Source: Ampullaceana balthica
Lineage: Eukaryota > Mollusca > Gastropoda > Lymnaeidae
Reading direction: 5' to 3'
DNA length: 64,000 bases
Assembly: GCA_944989445.1 (NCBI GenBank)
Contig: CALYLW010000043.1
Location: 312,501-376,500 of the forward strand
Every line of letters begins with the position of its first letter. Position 1 is the stretch's first letter. The notes beneath the pieces were generated by a model that was not told the DNA's origin, made no database searches, and saw only the letters and a program-made list of their open reading frames with translations. Shown in pieces: positions 42,299-54,409 of the stretch. The translations under genes were made by a program, and so were the position numbers.

Positions 42299-43436
42299 TG
42301 CCCCCTCGATTAACATTTAGCTGGAATTTGTTTGGTTGTCCTTCTGATAGTTCCAAGACGGGAGAGATGATCATTTCTCCACGCTGGAACACTTAGTTAT
42401 ACAAACATATTCAATCAAGCCTGAAATAATTTGTTAAACAACTTATTGACATTATCTTTTAAAACTTAGTAATATGTGGTCACATAATGCATGTCTTTCC
42501 TGAAATCTTTAAAAATTAAAATTTCTAATATGTTGATTGGTGTCTTAAATTGTGAAAATCTTCCTCTACATACGATTTGAAAATATTGATAGACTTGTTA
42601 AAAGAATACATTTTGGGAGATTAAGAAACGATAGAAATCGGCATAGGCAATAGATTTAAAAAAATGGTTGCGTAGTCTTTTCTTTCTGTCCTATCTTCAA
42701 ACAACTAATGAGATGATCTGGGATCATCATGTTTGGAGCACGCATAGATGGTCTCAACTACCAGCCGTATGTTATGTGTGGGTAGGTTCAAACGGTAATT
42801 TAACGTCAATTTCAAGAACAGAATTTCATTATACGCTGTATAGTGACCCTTTGTACAAAGGTTCAGCATGTTGGTAACACAGGATTTTTGGTCTAAATAT
42901 TTGTTACAAGATAAAACTCAGAGACTCATGTGTCAGCAGTAGTCACTGTCAATTTCTTTTTTTTTGTTTTGGTTACAGGATTTAGTAGAAATATAAGATT
43001 CCAAGTCTTTTGGATAGAGAATTAATTTCAATTTAAAAGCAAAATTGTTTAACGGAGACCAAAATACAAAAACGAATTTAAAGTGAAATGTTTATTGTAA
43101 AAAATTAAAAAGAAAATCGTCACAATTTTTATTCTTTTTGGAAAACAACAACAACAACCTTTTAAATAACTATCAAAAATGAAGAATTTATTAAAAAAAA
43201 ACTCCTCGGATTTAAACCCAGTAAAAATAGTTAAACTCCATGTAACAAACCACCAGTCTTTACCTTATATTTAACTTTCGATATCTTAAAAGAACGCACA
43301 ATAAATTGTTTTCGCGTTGAGCGGTTAGTTTCTGATAAAAAGACAGAACATTCCTCAATTGACCAAAGGCCAGAATTTTTATAAAGAAATGTCTTTTTGT
43401 TCCATTTGGCTCCAAAGATTTCATAAAGGTAACTGA
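42299..43436. other. Intergenic, nothing recognised
   Basis: AT-rich DNA between a LINE fragment and the 22-bp satellite. Short open frames are unsupported. Confidence 0.45.
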
Positions 43437-46400
43437 AACTCACAAAGACTGTAACTGAGACTCACTAAGACCTAACTGAGACTCTCTAAGACCGTAACTG
43501 AGACTCACAAAGACCATAACTGAGACTCACTAAGACCGGAACTGAAACTCACTAAGACCGGAACTGAAACTCACTAAGACCGTAAATGAGACTCATAAAG
43601 ACAGTAACTGAGACTCACAAAGACTGTAACTGAGACTCACAAAGACTGTAACTGAGACTCATAAAGACTGTAACTGAGACTCACAATGACAGTAACTGAG
43701 ACTCACAAAGACTGTAACTGAGACTCATAAAGACAGTAACTGAGACTCATAAAGACAGTAACTGAGACTCACAAAGACAGTAACTGAGACTCACAAAGAC
43801 AGTAACTGAGACTCACAAAGACTGTAACTGAGACTCACAAAGAATGTAACTGAGACTCACAAAGACTGTAACTGAGACTCATAAAGACAGTAACTGAGAC
43901 TCACAAAGACTGTAACTGAGACTCACAAAGACTGTAACTGAGACTCATAAAGACAGTAACTGAGACTCACAAAGACAGTAACTGAGACTCACAAAGACAG
44001 TAACTGAGACTCACAAAGACTGTAGCTGAGACTCACAAAGACTGTAACTGAGACTCACAAAGACTGTAACTGAGACTCACAAAGACAGTAACTGAGACTC
44101 ACAAAGACTGTAACTGAGACTCACAAAGACAGTAACTGAGACTCACAAAGACAGTAACTGAGACTCACAAAGACAGTAACTGAGACTCACAAAGACAGTA
44201 ACTGAGACTCACAAAGACTGAAACTGAGACTCACAAAGACAGTAACTGAGACTCACAAAGACAGTAACTGAGACTCACAAAGACAGTAACTGAGACTCAC
44301 AAAGACAGTAACTGAGACTCACAAAGACTGTAACTGAGACTCACAAAGACAGTAACTGAGACTCACAAAGACTGTAACTGAGACTCACAAAGACAGTAAC
44401 TGAGACTCACAAAGACAGTAACTGAGACTCATAAAGACTGTAACTGAGACTCACAAAGACTGTAACTGAGACTCATAAAGACTGTAACTGAGACTCACAA
44501 AGACAGTAACTGAGACTCACAAAGACAGTAACTGAGACTCACAAAGACTGTAACTGAGACTCACAAAAACTGTAACTGAGACTCATAAAGACTGTCACTG
44601 AGACTCACAAAGACAGTAACTGAGACTCACAAAGACAGTAACTGAGACTCACAAAGACTGTAACTGAGACTCACAAAGACTGTAACTGAGACTCACAAAG
44701 ACTGTAACTGAGACTCATAAAGACTGTAACTGAGACTCACAAAGACAGTAACTGAGACTCACAAAGACAATAAATGAGACTCACAAAGACAGTAACTGAG
44801 ACTCACAAAGACAGTAACTGAGACTAACAAAGACAGTAACTGAGACTCATAAAGACAGTAACTGAGACTCACAAAGACAGTAACTGAGACTCACAAAGAC
44901 TGTAACTGAGACTCATAAAGACTGTAACTGAGACTCACAAAGACAGTAACTGAGACTCATAAAGACAGTAACTGAGACTCACAAAGACCGTAAATGAGAC
45001 TCACAAAGACTGTAACTGAGACTCACAAAGACAGTAACTGAGACTCACAAAGACCGGAACTGAAACTCACTAAGACCGTAACTGAGACTCACAAAGACAG
45101 TAACTGAGACTCACAAAGACAGTAACTGAGACTCATAAAGACTGTAACTGAGACTCACAAAGACAGTAACTGAGACTCACAAAGACTGTAACTGAGACTC
45201 ATAAAGACTGTAACTGAGACTCACAAAGACAGTAACTGAGACTCACAAAGACAGTAGCTGAGACTCATAAAGACAGTAACTGAGACTCACAAAGACAGTA
45301 ACTGAGACTCACAAAGACAGTAACTGAGACTCATAAAGACTGTAACTGAGACTCACAAAGACAGTAACTGAGACTCACAAAGACTGTAACTGAGACTCAT
45401 AAAGACTGTAACTGAGACTCACAAAGACAGTAACTGAGACTCACAAAGACAGTAACTGAGACTCATAAAGACAGTAACTGAGACTCATAAAGACTGTAAC
45501 TGAGACTCACAAAGACAGTAACTGAGACTCACAAAGACAGTTACTGAGACTCACAAAGACTGTAGCTGAGACTCACAAAGACCGTAACTGAGACTCACAA
45601 AGATAGTAACTGAGACTCACAAAGACTGTAACTGAGACTCATAAAGACAGTAACTGAGACTCACAAAGGCTGTAACTGAGACTCACAAAGACAGTAACTG
45701 AGACTCACAAAGACTGTAACTGAGACTCATAACGACAGTAACTGAGACTCACAAAGACTGTAACTGAGACTCATAAAGACAGTAACTGAGACTCACAAAG
45801 ACCGTAACTGAGACTCATAAAGACAGTAACTGAGACTCACAAAGACAGTAACTGAGACTCATAAAGACAGTAACTGAGACTCACAAAGACTGTAGCTGAG
45901 ACTCACAAAGACCGTAACTGAGACTCACAAAGACAGTAACTGAGACTCACAAAGACTGTAACTGAGACTCATTAAGACAGTAACTGAGACTCACAAAGAC
46001 TGTAACTGAGACTCATAAAGACAGTAACTGAGACTCACAAAGACTGTAACTGAGACTCACAAAGACTGTAACTGAGACTCATAAAGACTGTCACTGAGAC
46101 TCACAAAGACAGTAACTGAGACTCACAAAGACAGTAACTGAGACTCACAAAGACTGTAACTGAGACTCACAAAGACTGTAACTGAGACTCACAAAGACTG
46201 TAACTGAGACTCATAAAGACTGTAACTGAGACTCACAAAGACAGTAACTGAGACTCACAAAGACAGTAACTGAGACTCACAAAGACAGTAACTGAGACTC
46301 ACAAAGACAGTAACTGAGACTAACAAAGACAGTAACTGAGACTCATAAAGACAGTAACTGAGACTCACAAAGACAGTAACTGAGACTCACAAAGACTGTA

Positions 46401-47937
46401 ACTGAGACTCATAAAGACTGTAACTGAGACTCATAAAGACTGTAACTGAAACTCACTAAGACCGTAACTGAGACTCACAAAGACAGTAACTGAGACTCAC
46501 AAAGACTGTAACTGAGACTCATAAAGACAGTAACTGAGACTCACAAAGACTGTAACTGAGACTCATAAAGACAGTAACTGAGACTAACAAAGACAGTAAC
46601 TGAGACTCATAAAGACAGTAACTGAGACTCACAAAGACCGTAAATGAGACTCACAAAGACTGTAACTGAGACTCACAAAGACAGTAACTGAGACTCACAA
46701 AGACCGGAACTGAAACTCACTAAGACCGTAACTGAGACTCACAAAGACAGTAACTGAGACTCACAAAGACAGTAACTGAGACTCACAAAGACAGTAACTG
46801 AGACTCACAAAGACAGTAACTGAGACTCACAAAGACAGTAACTGAGACTCATAAAGACTGTAACTGAGACTCACAAAGACAGTAACTGAGACTCACAAAG
46901 ACTGTAACTGAGACTCATAAAGACTGTAACTGAGACTCACAAAGACAGTAACTGAGACTCACAAAGACAGTAGCTGAGACTCATAAAGACAGTAACTGAG
47001 ACTCACAAAGACAGTAACTGAGACTCACAAAGACAGTAACTGAGACTCATAAAGACTGTAACTGAGACTCACAAAGACAGTAACTGAGACTCACAAAGAC
47101 TGTAACTGAGACTCATAAAGACTGTAACTGAGACTCACAAAGACAGTAACTGAGACTCACAAAGACAGTAACTGAGACTCATAAAGACAGTAACTGAGAC
47201 TCATAAAGACTGTAACTGAGACTCACAAAGACAGTAACTGAGACTCACAAAGACAGTTACTGAGACTCACAAAGACTGTAGCTGAGACTCACAAAGACCG
47301 TAACTGAGACTCACAAAGACAGTAACTGAGACTCACAAAGACTGTAACTGAGACTCATAAAGACAGTAACTGAGACTCACAAAGACTGTAACTGAGACTC
47401 ACAAAGACAGTAACTGAGACTCACAAAGACTGTAACTGAGACTCATAAAGACAGTAACTGAGACTCACAAAGACTGTAACTGAGACTCATAAAGACAGTA
47501 ACTGAGACTCACAAAGACCGTAACTGAGACTCATAAAGACAGTAACTGAGACTCACAAAGACAGTAACTGAGACTCATAAAGACAGTAACTGAGACTCAC
47601 AAAGACTGTAGCTGAGACTCACAAAGACCGTAACTGAGACTCACAAAGACAGTAACTGAGACTCACAAAGACTGTAACTGAGACTCATTAAGACAGTAAC
47701 TGAGACTCACAAAGACTGTAACTGAGACTCATAAAGACAGTAACTGAGACTCACAAAGACTGTAACTGAGACTCATAAAGACAGTAACTGAGACTCACAA
47801 AGACCGTAACTGAGACTCATAAAGACAGTAACTGAGACTCAAAAAGACCGTAACTGAGACTCACAAAGACTGTAACTGAGACTCATAAAGACAGTAACTG
47901 AGACTCACAAAGACCGTAACTGAGACTCACAAACACT
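43437..47937. repeat. 22-bp satellite, about 200 copies, with higher-order structure
   Basis: Units read ACTGAGACTCACAAAGACAG plus TA, with CATAAAG/CACAAAG and ACAG/ACTG/ACCG variants. Rare variants recur in the same order: GACCGTAAATGAG at 44986 and 46636 and GACCGGAACTGAAACTC at 45052 and 46702 (both 1650 bp apart); ACAGTAGCTGAG at 45251 and 46967 and CATTAAGACAG at 45970 and 47686 (1716 bp apart). ACTGTCACTGAG at 44591 and 46087 is 1496 bp apart. All spacings are multiples of 22, so a block of about 1.5-1.7 kb was duplicated in tandem and then changed by unit gains. Confidence 0.97.
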
Positions 47938-48144
47938 CTACTTGACCGCATCAATAGGGATTTTGTGGTTGTTAAGCTGATAATTTTAATATTTTTTTTA
48001 TCGGATGTTGTAGTAAGATGAGCAGAATAAAAGTGGAGTAAAATAAAAAACGCGAAATCGTATTGAACTATATGATATTAATCAGTGATATTATTCGAAA
48101 TTTAAGAATTTTATTAAGAACAGCAGTCAGTTTAATCATAGCTA

Positions 48145-48488
48145 TCATACAGAATGGGACTGCGATAAAGCTTTTAAATAAAATACAAAATACACAAACA
48201 AATTGTGCAATTAAAACAATAAATTTGAGCTTTATTTTAAACTAAAACGACAATAGACGTCCTCCTTTTTCCTACATCCTGTGTCCTTGTTTGTTTTTGT
48301 TTTTCCTTTCATTATATTTTAAATTATTTTATGATATAACATGTTTTAAGAATTTAAATATATGTAAGTACCTATTTTATGTTATTGTACTGATGAAGGC
48401 ATTAGCCGAAACGTCTATTGTCGTTTTAGTTTAAAATAAAGCTCAAATTTATTGTTTTAATTGCACAATTTGTTTGTGTATTTTGTAT
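48145..48488 (+). mobile_element. Short Penelope-like or foldback insertion with 14-bp target duplication
   Basis: TTTAATCATAGCTA is present at 48131-48144 and 48489-48502. Between and slightly overlapping these lies a perfect inverted repeat of about 82 bp (48179-48260 and 48411-48492). The right arm is preceded by CTGATGAAGGCATTAGCCGA then AACGTC (48390-48415), which has the CTGATGA-stem-GAAAC form of a hammerhead ribozyme core and the wording common at Penelope-like element termini. There is no coding sequence. Confidence 0.7.
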
Positions 48489-48608
48489 TTTAATCATAGC
48501 TAGACTGTTTGCTAGTATTTTCTATAGAAATACAATTTAAAACATAACTTTGACATGACGAAGTTGGTTCACTGTTTTAATTCAACATTTCTTTAATTTT
48601 TATAGTAA

Positions 48609-49679
48609 ACTAGCAGACCCGTCGTGCGTTGCAACGATCTTAGTAAAAATGAATAAACTTAAAGAAACCAATGAGTGGTATGTTTAAAAACAATTATGCA
48701 GAAACCTTCGCGGAAGTGTGAAAAAAATCTAAGTGGCCATTTTATAGCAAAATGATAAATAAATTAATAATTAAATAGCGTACAACAGAAGAAACGATAT
48801 TAAGGGCCCCTGCCCAAAATGTGTGATAATATAGATTTTTATTGCCATTTTACTCAAGCTATATTCCTCAATATTGTTTAAAATTGAATAGGGAATAAAA
48901 TTATTAAAGTTCAGTAAAATGACATTTGGGGCCCCCAGCTCCGAGGGAATGGACATTAGGGGTTCAGTGCCCTATAGTAATATAGGCTCTTAAGTTTTTA
49001 TATACAAAGTTTGGTCAAAATCCAGTTATTTTCTCATTATCTAACGCTTAAACTACTCATTATATAGCTAATATAGGGGGAGAATGACATTAAGGGGCCC
49101 CAGGCCCATTCGGTGAAGAGGTCAATTTCAAAAACCTGCTCATTTTAATTCAGTTTTATTGTGGATATATTTCTCAAGATCTTTAAAAAGTGAATAGGAA
49201 AAATATCTTACACTTACACATATACGAAAAAAGACATTTTGGGCCCCCGGCCCCGAAGATATTGACATTAGAAGTTCAGTTCCCTATAGTATTTAAATAT
49301 GGGCTACCAAATTTTTGTATGCAAAGTTTGGTGAAGGTATTTTGGGCCCCCAGCCCGAAGGAGTGGCCATTAGGAGTCAAATGCCCTATAGTATTTTAAT
49401 ATTGGCTATCAAGTTTTCATATACAAAGTTTGGTTAAGATCGAACAATTTACACAGTAGCTAGCGCTTAAACTAATTTCTATATAGCTCATATAAGCAAC
49501 AAATGACATTATGGGCCCCCGTTGCCCCATGAGTGTTAAATTTTGAAAAAAAAGTTGCCAGTTACCATCCCAGGTAGGTACTCAACAGTCTCCAAAAATT
49601 TCATGATGATCGGTTGAATGTTTTAGTCAGCTATAAAGGACATGCACACACACACAGACATACTTTGATTTTTATATAA
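48609..49679. repeat. Dispersed noncoding repeat, copy 1
   Basis: Begins ACTAGCAGACCCGTCGTGCG (followed by TTGCAACG) and ends with GCTATAAAGGACATGCACAC, a CA-rich tract and TTTGATTTTTATATA. It contains several internal units of GGGCCCCNGGCCC plus AAGTTTGGTCAAAATCC plus GCTCATATA. No protein is encoded. Confidence 0.85.
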
Positions 49680-50690
49680 TACTAGCAGACCCGTCGTGCG
49701 TTGCAACGATCTCAGTTAAAAGGAATACATATAGATAAAAAATAAATTACATTAAGGGTCACCGGTTAAACATATGACGTTCAAAAATCTGTTCATTTTC
49801 ATTACAAATATATAAGTATATTTATCTATTTTGCTCAATATCGTGTAAAATTGAATGGGGAATACAATACATGTATACTAAAAGTTTAGTAAAAACAAAT
49901 TTAGGGCCCCCAGTCCCGAGGAAATGGACATTAGGAGTTCAGTACCCTATAGTAATTTAATATAGACTCTTAAGTTTTTATATACCATGTTTGGTCAAAA
50001 TCCAGTTATTTTCTCATTACCTAACAATTAAACTAAATTTTATTTAGCTAATATAGGAAAAAAATACATTAAGGGGCCCTCGGGCCCATTCGGTTCAAGA
50101 TGTACATTTGGAAAACCTGTTCATTTAAATTCAGTTTCATCATGGATATATTTCTCAAGATCGGTAAAAATAGAAAGGCAATAATATCTCAAACATATAT
50201 GAAAAATAGACATTTTGGGCCCCCGGCCCAATCGATGCAAGATGTAAATTTCAAAATGCTGTTCATTTTAAATCAGTTTCATCATGGATATATTTCTCAA
50301 GATCGTTAAAAATAGAATGGCAAATAATATCTCAAACATATTAGAAAAAAAGACATTTGGGGCCCCCAGCCCTGAACAATTGGATATTAGACGTGCAATG
50401 CCCTTTTTATTTTAATATGGGCTACCAAGTTTTTATATACAAAGTTTGATTAAGATCCATCAATTTACCTAATTATTTTTATACAGCTCATATAAGAAAA
50501 AAATATTTTATGGCCCCCCCCCGCACCCCATGAGTGTTAAATTTTGCAAAAAATTTGCCTATTATCATCCCAGGAGCGTACTCAAAAGTCTCCCAAAGTT
50601 TCATGACGATCGGATGAATGGTTTAGTCAGCTATAAAGGACATACATACATACATACACACTTTGATTTTTATATATATATAAGATTAGC
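49680..50690. repeat. Dispersed noncoding repeat, copy 2 (in tandem with copy 1)
   Basis: Restarts with the same 31-bp opening directly after copy 1, repeats the same internal units and ends in AGCTATAAAGGACATACATA and TTTGATTTTTATATATATA. Confidence 0.85.
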
Positions 50691-51196
50691 AAAAACAACA
50701 TTAAGGGCCCCCCTGGCCCAATCGGTGCAAGAAATTAACTTTAAAATAGGTGTTCATTTCAATCTGGATCATGATAGATATATTAGTCAATGCTTTTCAA
50801 GATCGTGTAAATCATAGCGGGAATAAAGTATTTAACGCTTACAAAAAAAAAGATTTTGGGCCCCCGGCCCCGAAGGAACGGACATTAGGAGTTCAATGAC
50901 ATATGGTACTTTAATATAGGCTATCAAGCTGTTATGTACCAAGTTTGGTCAAGATCCATTCATTTTCCAAGCAGCTAAGCCCTAAACTAATTTATATATA
51001 GCTCATATAAGAAAATATTCTAATTATGGGCCCCCGGCGCCCCATGAGTGTTAAATTTTGAAAAAAAAGTAGCCTATTTCCATCCCTGGAGCGTACTCAA
51101 AAGTCTCCAAAAGTTTCATGGCGATCGGATGAATGGTTTAGTCAGCTATAACAGACATGCATACATACATACATTGATTTTTATATATATAGATAT
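50691..51196. repeat. Dispersed noncoding repeat, copy 3 (5' partial)
   Basis: Lacks the opening sequence but repeats GGCCCAATCGGTGCAAGA, GGCCCCGAAGGAACGGACAT and the ending GTCAGCTATAACAGACATGC followed by ATACATACATTGATTTTTA. Confidence 0.8.
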
Positions 51197-51509
51197 AGAT
51201 GACTTATAAAGAAGTTTTAGGATCATTTTATTTTGTTAATGAATAATACAGTTCATAAAGACAGGTAATTGTGTTCTTATTGATTTTTTCAATACAACCT
51301 TTAAGTACCCTATTGAAAGTATGCTCTTAACTTTTATGAAAAAAACTTTTCTTTAAATTATCAAAGTTTAAGGTTTAGTTTACATAACAATTTATTAAAA
51401 ACTGTCGACTTTTAATGAAAGAAAAATTAAAAATTGCAAAGTACTTCATTTATGGTAAACCGCTGATCCAAACTAAAGATGCAGAGAGTAATATTTAAAA
51501 AAAAACATC

Positions 51510-52045
51510 CAAGTTACCATAACTTTTTGAGACCCATACATGAATTTTCTGTATGGGGCCCTTCTACCAAGAAAACAGATAAACTAGAATCAGCTCAAAA
51601 AAGAGCTGCAAGATTCATTACTGGTGAATTTTCACAACTGGCATAAGTAACGCCATCAGTTAGATTGCTAAAGCTACATATCATTAGAGGATATGATAGT
51701 AGAACAAAGAGCAAAAGAAAATATTTTAAAAGGCGTTAAACTCCCCTTTGGAATACAACGCAAAAACAATGTAATTCAACTCTCCGATATACAAAGGGCT
51801 AAAATACTTTTCTCGCCAGACAAAAATCCTTACAAATTCTCATTCTTCCCGTCTTGCATTCGGACGTGCATTGGGTTGCCAGAACAAGACACTATCAACA
51901 TTCAAAATTGTAATAACAATAATTTTCTGTATAGAAGGGGCGCCTGTAACAGATAAGATAACAATGTTAGACTAGACACAAACAACTGATATGAGTAGAA
52001 TGTATCATGTATAGAAGGAGCGCCTGTATTGTATAAAACAAGAGT
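51510..52045 (+). mobile_element. Diverged LINE 3' end
   Basis: Reads KLESAQKRAARFITGEFS-like text, later a degenerate FSFFPSCIRTCIGLPEQ, then the family tail (TTCTGTATAGAAGGGGC and AGATAAGATAA). A second tail-like AGAAGGAGCGCCTGTA follows at 52013-52030, suggesting a tail duplication or a second fragment. Many stops. Confidence 0.8.
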
Positions 52046-52818
52046 AATATATATAGGTATCGAATACATGTACTTAAATAGCCAAAGAAAGCATTTGAAT
52101 TACTTGCGATTCTCTGAAAATTATTTCTTGTATAGATATCAATAGCGTGCGTCGTATTAAGTTAAAAACACTGAATGTCAAGAAAGACAGTTTATTATTT
52201 AAGATATCATGCTGCAATTTTATCACGTTTAATTGTTCTCCAGGGAAGTAATCGGATTAATCTTCACTGATTTTAAAACAATGATATGAAGGCGTGTGTT
52301 CGTGTGCCAAGTTAATATTTATATAATATATTGTGTTGTGTACAATTAAACTCACAAGAATCATTATTACTGTCGATGAGATACAAACTTTTTCCTGGTT
52401 AGACGTTTGAGAAATGTAATATCATCATTTCGTATATGATGAAATAAAAAGCAACCTCCATAGTGCAATAAAATAAACAACTTCCTATTCATCTATAGTT
52501 TCTATGCCAATAGCTTAAGGCTTACAAGATCAGACAAAATATAGAAAACGATAATTAACTATAAATAATGAATTTTACATACATAAAAGTGTTGGTGCTA
52601 GAGCTTTGTTAAGAAATGTAAATGAAGTTTAAAATAATATTTTTTTTTAGACAATGACATGTTCTTTTTGATAATTCTTAAGCGTTTATTTCTTTAAATT
52701 GTTTAAATTAACTTAGAATTTCACGAATAAAATAAATTTAAAAAAATTGTTAAATTCTCAAAAAAATAATGCATTCAATTTTAAAAAATAGATAATTTTT
52801 AAATATTTTTATTAATTA
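52046..52818. other. Intergenic, nothing recognised
   Basis: AT-rich DNA, no gene or repeat seen. Confidence 0.5.
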
Positions 52819-52955
52819 GATTTGGGAATGGAATTGGTTGCTCTAAAAAAAATAAGGAAAACAAACACATTAATAACATGACACACTCTCATTAATAAAG
52901 CAAGACTAGACTCAAACACGGATAAGAGTAGGACGCAATAACCTTCTATATCTCC
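52819..52955 (+). mobile_element. LINE 3' fragment
   Basis: GGGAATGGAATTGGTTGC (Trp/Gly-Leu-region remnant), AATAAAGCAAGACTAGAC and GAGTAGGACGCAATAACCTT are diverged LINE-end sequence. It is cut before the final tail. Confidence 0.7.
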
Positions 52956-53234
52956 ACGCTGCTGTAAGTCCTCACCTACCTCATCCATCCATCTAAGCAT
53001 TTCTCGGCCTATTAACCTTCTACCTCTCGTTTGATAAATTTGTAAACATTTTATAAACGAATGTGTTTAAATCATATTAGATTGTGGAATTATATTAACA
53101 CTTGTTTATAAAATAAATTACACAGTAGAGTTTTCACTATTTATGTTCCTGCACAACAGTTGTTTCTCAGTATATACAACTATTTATTTCTTCGGAACAT
53201 TTTATAGCATTTTAACGAATTTTTAAAAATTTAA

Positions 53235-53492
53235 GATGCGTCTTAGAAATGGCAGAATCCCAACTTTGTGATTTAGAGATGTGTCTTAGAAATCAGGGAA
53301 TCTCAACTTTGTGATTTAGAAACGTGTCCTAGAAATAGGAGAATGTCAACTTTGTGATTAGGAAATGTGTCTTAGAAAACGGATAATCTCAACTGTATGT
53401 TTCAGAGATGTGTCTTAGAAAATAATAGAATCTCAACTTTGTGATTTAAAGACGTGTCTTAGAAATAGGATAATCTCAACGTTGTGATTGAG
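53235..53492. repeat. Degenerate 45-bp tandem repeat, 6 copies
   Basis: Units of GTGTCTTAGAAATAGGA, then AATCTCAACTTTGTGATTTA, with frequent substitutions. Lies in the upstream intergenic region of the SMB gene. Confidence 0.9.
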
Positions 53493-54409
53493 TCCAACAT
53501 TAAGCAGTAAGAAACATCACGCCATTCACGCCCATGAATGTGTATGCGCATTTAAAAATAAACAAACGTCTGCAATTAAGACTGAAACCATCTTGAAACT
53601 TGAAAAAGTCTATTGTTGTTTTTACTTGAAAACAGAGTAAAATTAATTTTGGTTTAGCTGATAAATCCTATAATGTTCTTACGTTACCAGTTGTGAATGT
53701 AAAATAAATTGTTGTTGCCAATCATATATAAATGTATGATAACTTTGTTTCAGATTCGGTAGTTAAGCATAATACTCGTACATCGTTTCCAGTATTCATT
53801 CTGTGAATAAAGAAATAAAACTAACGTATATTTTTTGTAAAAGAAATGTTCATAAACAGTTTTAATATATGCCATTATTATTTCGGTCAGCCCCATGATA
53901 TCGCTTGTTTCATCTCTTATTGATCAATTATATTCAAATGGGAAAGAAACGTATTATGGTTAAAAACACCAGCTCTCCTTACATTTGTGTATTCGTGTTT
54001 GGGTTTGTCTATAAAAAGCTCTAACGCTTGAAAAGTGCATTGTTACCAAGAGTTGATTAAAGTAGTGAACAAAATGTTAAGTTCAGATGATTCTCTTATT
54101 TTAAAAAATAATTCGGCTACCATTTGCAGGGGCCTTATTGTTGTTATTATTTCTTAATTTTAATTTTTTAATTTCAAAAGTTGCAGCAAGTTTCAAAGAG
54201 TTAGAAGCGTTGACATAATACGGTAATGTTTAAATGCTAAATTAAATGAAACAAAAATAAACAAAACCGTTTTCCTAGATCGCAATTATTTTAATAAAGC
54301 AAGAAAGATGAAGTTTAGAAGACACATGTTTTATTGAAAAAAAAATAAACTTTAAATTAAAACAGATCAAAGTTAACATTAAAAGCAATATATCAAATAC
54401 ATCGTCACC
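53493..54409. other. Upstream region of the SMB-domain gene
   Basis: AT-rich DNA without recognised genes. The promoter should lie here, but no clear core element is visible. Confidence 0.45.
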
